A stretch of DNA of 64,000 nucleotides. Source: Sequoia sempervirens (lineage: Eukaryota > Streptophyta > Pinopsida > Cupressales > Cupressaceae). The notes below the pieces were generated by a model. It did not search any database. It was not told the DNA's origin and saw only the letters and a program-made list of their open reading frames with translations. The DNA is taken from the NCBI GenBank assembly GCA_007258455.2, contig VDFB02373365.1, forward strand, positions 226,250,348-226,314,347, written 5' to 3'. This document shows positions 56,677-64,000 of the stretch, piece by piece. How positions within the stretch are numbered: position 1 is the stretch's first letter; each line of letters opens with the position of its first letter. The position numbers and the translations under genes were made by a program.

Positions 56677-57758
56677 TGTAGACACTTAAAATTGTCCTAA
56701 ATGATACTACACACTTGAATCTAATCACTAATATCATTTCATCTTGAATTGCATCCTATTTTTTCCTTTTTAATTAAATAAGCCTAGTTATTTAATTAAA
56801 TGCATCATTTTCATCTATTAATCTCATTGGTTTAATTAGGCTAATTCACCCTCTTTCACCTTCACCTTCCATCTTGTTTAAATTGAATAAATCAAATTAT
56901 TTAATTTTAACCCCCTAAGTCCTCTCATTTAATTAAATGTCATTTTGAACCCCTTTTTATTTTAATTATTTAATAGTTATCCTATTATAACTCATCTTGC
57001 ACAATTGAAATTTAATTTTAATTAATAAACTATTAATTTCCTCTCCCATCCATTTGCATAGGGAATATTCCAAAGGAATATTCTCCTATTTTGTTCCGAA
57101 AAGGAAATGATAATTTTCAAACAAACTTTATAAAAAACTTTCAAAGTTGTTACAAAAAGTGTTTGTTTGAATCATTCTCATCCCTGGATCTTTCCTTAAT
57201 CCATGTGATCTTTGATTCTTATCTATTGATGAGAATCCTTGATCCATTCCTCCCCCCTTCATTCAATATTGACCATTGATGGATCAAATCAATTTGAGTC
57301 CTTGATTATTCATTTTCTCTCCTATAAATACTTCACCATTTGGAGAAAAATGGATCTACCTTTTCAGAGAAAAGTTATGTTTCCTAGTTGAATAACATCT
57401 CTATTCATACTTTCACCATTTTCAATCTCTTTCATCTTTTCATCCATCCATAGCATCATTTTATCACATTTATCTTAGTTTTTCAACAATAAAGGTTGCT
57501 TAACTACTCGTATTATACGAGGGATTTGGAAAGGGTCACCATTCCACATCAATGCGACACCACTCACCCAATGGGATAAGGTTTGGAGTATTAGAATTAG
57601 TTTTTCTTAATCTTTCATGTTTATTTCATGCTTAGTTTAATGGTTCTTAGTTTTTGAAGCTTTCAAACATCTCATTGGGATTGTATCTTAGAGGGTTAGA
57701 TATGTCTTAAATTCATTAGGATTTGGTGTATTTAACCTATACTATGATTACAATCACA
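56677..57758 (+). repeat. Right LTR of 20.9-kb element
   Basis: 1,082 bp, TGTAGACACTTAAAATTGTCC to ...GATTACAATCACA, with TATAAATA at 57323-57330. It aligns with 36822-37887 in order. Conserved words include CATCTTGAATTGCATCC, GGGAATATTCCAAAGGAATA and GACCATTGATGGATCAAAT. Confidence 0.85.
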
Positions 57759-57763
57759 ATTGT
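57759..57763. repeat. Target-site duplication ATTGT (right)
   Basis: Exact copy of 36817-36821. Confidence 0.8.
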
Positions 57764-60028
57764 GAAAATATGAAAAGTCATTTAGGGAAAATTTGAAATG
57801 TATTTTCAAATGTTTATAAAGAAATTAAGTTTAATTCTTGCTTCTTATTGGTTGAAAAACTTCACGCTTACGATAGCACAACAACACAACAGTGGCAACT
57901 CCATTGCCCATTTCCATTTTTGGATGGAGGAGAGAAAAATAGTGATGCGTTGAGTTTGAGCGATGAGTTTTCATTGGGAAATTTTTAATTAAAGTTACAT
58001 TGCAAAGGCAGATTAAATGCATTTTCCAAAATTTCTCAAAGTTAAATACTTCACTCCCATTGCATGCCATTGTTTTAAGGTATATTTTCATTTCCAAACA
58101 ATGATGGCAATGCTTTGTGTGATGGCTCAAAGTTTCCATCACACATCACATTTAGTAAGGCCCTTCTCTTTAAAACCATGTTGCACCAATGCTTTATGAT
58201 GGAGGGTTGAAAAGTCTGTCGCCTATGCTTTTTACTACTCACATGACTCTTATCCAAATTTTTATTTCTAGTGCTGAGTGTTGATTGAGTATTAGAGATT
58301 ATAGTGAAATTAAAATTTGAATGAATATTTCCTCTCAGTGCACATTACATTTTAGGGTGGGTAGAACAAGTTTAAATGTGTGATACCTTGTTGTTGTGTG
58401 ATGGCTCTCTTTGATAAATATTACAAGGGATTCTTTCAAAGGTAGAAGATGACATTTAAAATATTTTTAGGTGCATATTTCAAATATTAAATTTTGTTTC
58501 CTTCACATTATTATTCTTAAACTCCCAGCACATATCGCAATATTGAAGGGGCTTGTTCATCTCCAAAATGTGATGGCTTCATGTGCAACAATGAATTCTC
58601 ATTAGTCAATATTTGAGTGCCTAGGTATAGGTTGAATATGCATTCAAATGGTTGCTAGATAAGAGTTTGAAAAAATGTCAAATTAATTGCAAAGTGAATG
58701 AAAGATCAGAATGTTAAAATGAAACATTGAAAATCACTTTTTAACAAATACGTATGTGGGTTTTGACCAAGAGGTTATTATTTTTCAGTATTGAGTGAAA
58801 ATGAAGCCAGTAAATGGGTTTTTACAAGTAGGTAAAAGGTTTTCATGGGAATTGCAAATGAAAGCAAATTGAAGAAGGAAAATGAAGAGTGAAAAGCATC
58901 TTCGAAATGCCAATTGGTTGTAGATCAAGGGAGCTCAGATGTACCATGTGTCAACAGTGGATTATTTTTAGGATTTTTCTATTTTCTTCTCCTTTATCTT
59001 AAGTGAGAAGTTGTTCATTGTAAGGGGGTTCCATGTTTTCTAGGTCTTGGGATATTGTAATTTTGCAGAGGGTTGTCTCTAGATTAGGATTTCTTTAAAT
59101 TTCATGGTTCAATGTTGTAATCCATCTTTTAATGGAAAGCAAATCAGTTTGTAAATTTTGGAAGAACCATGTCATACTATAATTTCTTGAGAATGTATGC
59201 ATTATATTTTTAATCAAAATAAGTAAGGATTATGATGGTTGTTGTTGCACATTTTTTGTAATAGGTGTTTGGATTGATGGCTCTTGTTCAAAGAATAGGT
59301 TAAAGTGTGCTCTCAATTAAATCTTGAATATATTGTATTTCATTTAGGATCTATAAGAATGTTGCAGATATGTCCTAAAGAGACCTCATTATTGTAATGT
59401 AGTAATGATTTAATGGTCACTAGTTTTTTGTTTGGGATATTACCAAATAGGTTAATTCATTTTGACTCTATTATGGACAAGGCACTGGTCTAGTATGCTT
59501 TTTTTATGAAAACCCTAGAAGGAATCGCCACTTCAAAACTTAAAGAATTTATCCCATTTCCATGTTTAACTTATTTCTGGTCTTCAGTATCTTCATGGAG
59601 ATTAAAGAACACAAAGTTTATGATTAGGAATGATTTTGTTGCAACTTCTTTGTGTTTTTGAGATGAATATTTCTCTTAATTTATTTGTTCTCAATGTTTA
59701 TTCAAGGTGTAAGGGGATCATGTCAAATTGAAATTAAATGTATAAAACACTTTATGCATTCATTTAAGAACCATCCACATGTTAGAAATCTCCAATGTGT
59801 TGTTTAGTGCAAGTTTTATTATATGTGCAGATCCTTGAATAGGAACACCCTCCCAAGTCTTGTGGAGCTCAAAGTGTAGAAAGTTGATTATAGCCTTGTT
59901 TGTTGGCCTTTTTTGTCCTTGATGTGTTGATAGTGCAATACCTTTTTTTAACCTCTTGATCCCTTGGTTTAGGAATTGCAATTTTCCTTTGGATTGGAGG
60001 TTGCAAGAAAAAACACCAACATAAACTT
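57764..60028 (+). repeat. LTR-like region of the gag-only element
   Basis: Non-coding AT-rich sequence. It contains AAATGAAGCCAGTAAATGGG (58799-58818) and GTGTCAACAGTGG (58948-58960), in the same order as similar words at 14315-14500. It ends GGTTGCAAGAAAAAACACCA plus ACA at about 60021, much like the LTR-like end near 26930. A PBS-like TGGCAACTCCATTGCCCA lies at 57893-57910. Its structure is unclear: it may hold one LTR or parts of two. A minus frame at 58142-57831 has no recognised similarity. Confidence 0.4.
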
Positions 60029-60712
60029 CTTCATCTAGCTCTCCATTCAAGAAAGTAGACTTCACATCCATCTGATAAACTCCTTATGCATTGCAAATGC
60101 CAAAAACATCTTGATTTCTTCCATTCTAGGCACTAGAGAAAATGTCTCCTCAAAGTCCATTCCTTCAATTTGTGCATAGCCCTTACACACAAGGCTTTCC
60201 TTGTTTCTTACAACTTATTAATTCTTATTCAACTTGTTTCTAAATACCCACTTAGTACCAATAGTGTGTTTATTTTCAGGTCTAGCAACAAGTTCCCAAG
60301 TCTAATTCTTCTCAATATGTATAAGTTCTTCGATTGCTTTCATCCAATGTTCATCTTTACATGTCTCAATCACTGTTTTGGGTTCGAATTTAGAAAGTAA
60401 ACATAGATTTTCCTCTACTTCAGTAGCTCTTCTTATTGTCAACACACCTTTTCTTTTGTCTCCAATGATTTATTCTTCAAAATGATTTCTCTACACATAC
60501 TTAGGGGTCTTAGGGGTCTTTTTGAGCTTCTTCCTCTTCATTTTGTACCTTTCTTTTTTCCTTAGATTTTTCTTCTTCTCCTCCTCCACAAGAAATTTCA
60601 TCTGATTCATATCCATCTATTATCACTGAATTACTATGGTCTTCATCAAACTTGACACTTGCACTTTCAAAAATCCCTCTTAAGCTTTTGCTGTAAATTG
60701 GGTAGAAATATC
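60029..60712 (-). pseudogene. Copia RT, N-terminal part
   Basis: On the minus strand: KSLRGIFESASVKFDEDHSN (post-integrase linker, about 60700-60640), then TWELVARPENKHTIGTKWVF and CKGYAQIEGMDFEETFSLVP, ending QMDVKSTFLNGELDEEV at 60029. These are the first motifs of Ty1/copia RT. Stops interrupt the N-terminal part. The rest of RT continues at 32554. Upstream the gene is cut by the poly(A) insert at 60713. Confidence 0.82.
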
Positions 60713-63168
60713 TGACTCACACCTACAGGGAAGCTAATCAAGTTTCTGATAGTCTAGCTAACCAGGGTTCCACTTGGAGTCTATGCAAGTGTTGGAAGAG
60801 GCTCGAAGTGCTACTAGCTACTATACAAGGATTAATCCTTATGAAAAAAAGGAATATACAACTCAATGATGGTTAACAAGGCTTTTATTAATGGGTACTG
60901 GTGGATTCACTTGATAGGTCCTTAGATGATGTGGGTCTAGTCGAGTGAGGTGGCAAGGTTAAATCAAGATGTCACATGGATTTATTAATTCATTACTACT
61001 TGTGGTGGGGTCCTCAGCTTTTACAAGTTGTCTTTTCAATTATACTACACATCCTATCAAATCTCCTAGGACATGTGTAATGAGATGTTCATCACCAAAC
61101 CATTTAATAATTCCAATTTAAGATATCTTATAATTTGCATAAGATCCTTTGAGATGTACTTAAAAATTTCAAATCCCCCCCATGGCTAATTGGCCTAGGG
61201 AAATGTGTAAATTCAAAACTACCTTTGGTATAATGGATATTAATTATTTAGATTTAATTTAAAAATGGCTTATCCTATGGTTCTTTCATGATAATCATAG
61301 CCCCACAAAGCTGGCGCAATTGGGAATGACTGTTAAAGCATGTAAACCTCAATTTACTTTCATTACAGCTTACTATCATGGATAGAAGAGAAATGATTGT
61401 TTTAAAGAGGGAAAATCCATCATCGAGCAATCATTTTTTTGGCTAACTTTGTTTCTCTGGGCCTATTTCTATGTGTTGTGGGTCATGATGGGAGGTGATA
61501 GAGTGAGAACTAAGCCTGATAATTGTGAGGAGTTTCATAGGGACCCCATTTTTTGGAACATCTATGAAGGAGGTGGGTTGGTGCCACTTTTACAGAATCT
61601 TGTGGGCCACAATGAGAGGTTGTTGGCCCAATTTTTTGGTTCGTAGAAGGATAGGCAGGTCACCATGGGTGGAATTTCATTTGAGGTGAATGAGGATGTC
61701 ATTGGCAAGGTGATGAGCCTATTTTTGTGATGGAAATAAATACAAAAAACACACCAAAATGTAATACTTGGAGAATCTCAATGCCTTCATCAAGGATGAC
61801 GAGGAGCCAGTTACAAAGTAGTTTGGATTCGACTGTCATTGCCAAAACCCTGGGACAAAGTGCATCTTGCTATTATGAAATATGTTACTTTAGAAGGGCA
61901 TTTCAAGGTGTATTACTTTTACCATTTTCCATTGTTAAACCACCTTTGGCACAAGATGACCCTCAACTTTCCATTTTTTCTACTCACTTCTCTAGAAAAC
62001 TCGGTTAAAGACTCCCTTGAGGCTGTTTCTCTCAACCTGGATGATCCACCCCCCTTACCTTTGCATCAAGGCCTAATCTTTAGGCTCTATCAATTTCATC
62101 TGGCCTTGTTCCTACCTAAACCTATCACTGCTGTGCATGTTGAGGAACTGGAACCCCCTAATGTTGCCCCATTTAATCCTTCCCTTGTTGCTTTATAGGG
62201 TCCTAAGAGGAAAAACCCCATACCTAAAATTGAACCCATTATGGAACCTAAGCCTAAACCCCCATCTAAAAGGAAGAAAGGAGCAATCAGGTTGGCCCAA
62301 TCTAAAGCAATGAATGGGTTATGTGAGCTAAAAAATAAACCCATCAAGAAGAACAACATACCCACTACTAAGAAGAAGGGGGAAAAAGTTTCTCTAGGCT
62401 AGGTGGACTTGTCGACCACTAACAGCAAAGGGAGAAGAACCAAGGAAAAATTCTCAAAGGGTGACACCATGATGGTTGTGAGCTTAGAGGTGGGGATAGA
62501 AAAAGCTAGTGTGAGGAGGTCCCACAGAATGGTGACAAACAAAAAAGGTGCCCCGATGGATGAGATTTCTAGTGATTTAGAGCACACAGGCAGTAAAACT
62601 GAAGGAAAAAAAGACACTATTGAGGAGATGGAAGCAAGGTTTGTGGAGGGCCCTAGTAATTTCTTTGACATGAATCGGGAGCTTAAGGATGACTCCACTC
62701 ACTCCTCTAATTATAGAACTATTTGGGAAGAGGAGACCTAGAGCAGGAAGGGAAAGAACAAGGACCTCGGTATGCTACAAGAATAGGTTACTAAGTTGGA
62801 GCTGAAATTCAATTGTCTGGCCCGGTTCACTATCAAAATGATTCACAGATCTGTTGTCACTATGTCTAACATCATCAAGGAGGAAGCAAATAAAAATAAT
62901 ATAGAGGAAGATCCCAATTAGATTGGGGATGATGTTTTAAACCTCCTAGTTTAGTAATGGAAAAGTGTAGATAGTTAGTGTTCAGGTCTGGGTGGTGTTG
63001 GAGTTCTACTATTAATGTATTGTGTTTGTGTCCTATTTCCATTGTTTTTTTATTATAGAATTTTTGATAATGTTTTGAACTAGCTTCATTTTTGTCCCTA
63101 AGGGGTCTTCATGTAAATTTTATAGCACCCTATAAATATTTCTTATATAATAAAAAAAAATTGTAAGT
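60713..63168 (+). mobile_element. Poly(A)-tailed retroposed insert in copia gene
   Basis: A plus-strand block of about 2.45 kb interrupts the minus-strand copia linker: integrase C-terminal sequence stops at about 63169 and the linker resumes at 60712. The plus-strand end is TATATAATAAAAAAAAA (A run 63152-63160), as expected for a LINE-type or processed retroposition. It contains a decayed charged ORF. A clear target duplication was not found; CTGTAAATT (60711-60719) and TTGTAAGTT (63161-63169) are a weak candidate pair. No RT or endonuclease of a LINE is present. Confidence 0.6.
61449..62975 (+). pseudogene. Charged ORF carried by the poly(A) insert
   Basis: A roughly 500-codon plus-strand ORF with stops near 61647, 61728, 62199, 62401 and 62740. 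The first part reads RDPIFWNIYEGGGLVPLLQN, GHNERLLAQFFGSW-like, then MGGISFEVNEDVIGKVMSL. The middle is Lys/Pro-rich (GPKRKNPIPKIEPIMEPKP), then acidic. The C-terminus (about 62760-62975) has LELKFNCLARFTIKMIHRSV. The order of a globular domain with an F-x-V-x-x-x-x-I-x-x-V-x-x-L segment and long charged linkers resembles the extra ORF at 48213-44278, arranged differently. I do not recognise a named family. It probably derives from the mRNA of a retroelement ORF or a plant gene related to one. Confidence 0.5.
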
Positions 63169-63830
63169 TTTTCTCTTAGTAGAGTATCGAAGAGAGATAC
63201 CTTCATTATACCTTGCATCAAACTTTCTTAAGTTTTCATCATCTCTTCTGATATAGCATTTGCTTCCAAACACTCTAAAGTACTTGACAATAGGAATCCT
63301 TATGTATTACAACTCATAGGGAGTCTTTTTGGTGTTAGATATTGCTTGAACTCTATTAAGTATGTAAACAACAATATGAATGACTTCTCTCCAGAAGACT
63401 TCCAAGAGGTTAGCTTATTTTATCATTGTCCTTGCAGCTTCTTGAACAATCTAGTTTTTCCTTTCAACCATTCCATTTTATTGAGGATTCCTATGGGAAG
63501 ACAAGTTCCTTTTTATGCAATGATTCTCATAAAATATGTTAAATTCATTGGAGGTGAAATCTCCACCTCTATTAGACCTCAAAAATTTGATCTTCGAATC
63601 CATCTCACTTTCAACCATAACTTTGAATTCTTTGAATCTATCTAGAGCTTCAAATTTGTCTCTATAAAAAGTAACCCATGTCATTCTAGAGTAATCATCA
63701 ATAAAAATCATGAAATACCTATCACCTTGAAGGCTTCTCACTCTTGTAGGACCACAAAGATCTATTTGTACCAATTCCAACAATTGGGTAGAAGATTGTT
63801 CTTTTCCCTTGAAACTACTTCTAGCTTGTT
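63169..63830 (-). pseudogene. Copia integrase
   Basis: Minus strand, from 63783: MLELVQIDLCGPTRVRSLQG (first Asp), DRYFMIFIDDYSRMTWVTFY, KIKFLRSNRGGDFTSNEF (second Asp of SDRGGEF changed to Asn), then FWREVIHIVVYILNRVQ. The last segment, near 63400, belongs to the core's C-terminal helix. A break lies at about 63478, where the motif PQQNGV...E is lost in a shifted frame. The frame ends at the poly(A) insert at 63169. The Asn substitution and the stops make it non-functional. Confidence 0.85.
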
Positions 63831-64000
63831 TTCCAAATTCAAAATCTTTTTAAACAACATTAATAGGCTTTGTAATCCTTGGAAGATCTCTCACTGCTTG
63901 AATTGAACTGATTATAATCAAGTTATCAAAATTTATGTCACACATTCTCTTGTGCCATAACTAGCTATCTTTAATCTAAGTCATAAAATAATGACCATCA
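63831..64000 (-). pseudogene. Copia GAG-pre-integrase domain, partial at window edge
   Basis: Minus-strand reading gives LWHKRMCDINFDNLIIISSI and GKQARSSFKGKEQ. These correspond to the H-x-R-L-G-H zinc-binding start and the C-x-x-C...K-x-R-S-F segment of the copia pre-integrase domain. The second His (GH) and at least one Cys are lost. It continues beyond the window, where protease, gag and the 5' LTR would be expected. Confidence 0.7.

Larger units (their letters stand above)
36822..57758 (+). mobile_element. 20.9-kb LTR element with internal minus-strand gypsy genes
   Basis: Two direct LTRs (36822-37887 and 56677-57758, about 85-90% identical by eye) start TGTAGACACTTAAAA and end in CACA. 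They are flanked by ATTGT. A PBS-like TGGCGC sequence follows the left LTR and a purine tract precedes the right LTR, both in plus-strand sense; each LTR has a plus-strand TATAAATA. Yet the interior gag-pol (56.39-50.24 kb) and extra ORF (48.2-44.3 kb) are on the minus strand, and no LTRs of their own were found. So the outer element is plus and probably swallowed another element or underwent internal inversion. Confidence 0.75.

Noticed and set aside
56379..56685. Minus-strand frames running from gag into the LTR
   Set aside because: They cross the PPT and LTR border and do not resemble gag N-termini; leader sequence only.
57893..57910. TGGCAACTCCATTGCCCA as a true PBS
   Set aside because: It resembles the Tat-type PBS but no defined LTR end or gag is attached; kept only as a remark within the LTR-like region.
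1..64000. CRISPR, operons, riboswitches, tRNA/rRNA genes, host protein-coding genes
   Set aside because: No spacer arrays, bacterial signals, cloverleaf sequences or intact multi-exon gene patterns were visible; everything recognisable is retroelement-derived.

Overview
This window is AT-rich nuclear DNA from a seed plant, most likely a gymnosperm. That assignment is an inference from the very old, deeply nested Ty3/gypsy and Ty1/copia LTR retroelements, the long LTRs and leaders, and the absence of any intact host gene. I found no rRNA, tRNA, CRISPR or bacterial-type feature. Almost every recognisable coding stretch is a broken retroelement gag or pol, or an extra retroelement ORF.

Left part (1-13.9 kb): a minus-strand gypsy element (gag at 12.05-10.3 kb, protease at 10.2-9.7 kb, continuing at 1.9-1.4 kb) is split by a 7,773-bp minus-strand LTR element at 1903-9675. 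That insertion has two ~948-bp LTRs, PBS, PPT and a perfect 5-bp target duplication (ACATT), but no pol. Middle-left (13.9-26.9 kb): two LTR promoters face apart (TATA at 13.89 and 16.39 kb). A 779-bp terminal-inverted-repeat element lies between them. To the right is a plus-strand Tat/Ogre-like pol (protease, RT, RNase H, integrase, 19.0-23.45 kb). It is followed by an antisense, degenerate plant mobile domain (PMD) ORF (26.04-24.2 kb), a 20-bp minisatellite and an LTR-like end near 26.93 kb.

Middle (26.9-36.8 kb): a minus-strand chromovirus-like gypsy pol is cut by the 3' LTR of a minus-strand Sirevirus-like copia element (LTR 28664-30917, carrying a second inverted copy of the TIR element; repeated polypurine tracts; RNase H/RT 31.4-32.55 kb). 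The copia RT is interrupted by a ~27.5-kb block and resumes at 60.03 kb with a 42-bp overlap. The block holds a plus-strand gypsy element with gag and a long acidic tail but no pol. That element is itself split by a 20.9-kb insertion, 36822-57758 (LTRs ~1.07 kb, TSD ATTGT, plus-strand PBS and PPT).

Inside 36822-57758 the only recognisable genes run on the minus strand: gag-pol at 56.39-50.24 kb, then a long charged extra ORF at 48.2-44.3 kb. They oppose the LTR signals and have no LTRs of their own. Right end (57.8-64 kb): an LTR-like region, then the upstream half of the copia element (RT N-terminus and integrase). A plus-strand poly(A)-tailed insert (60.71-63.16 kb) carrying a broken charged ORF separates these two copia parts.

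The most notable items are the antisense PMD ORF with its minisatellite, the TIR element with 5-bp target duplications, a recurrent palindromic hairpin in the leaders of two oppositely oriented Tat-like elements, and the orientation conflict inside the 20.9-kb element. Identity figures are by-eye estimates; no alignment or database search was run.
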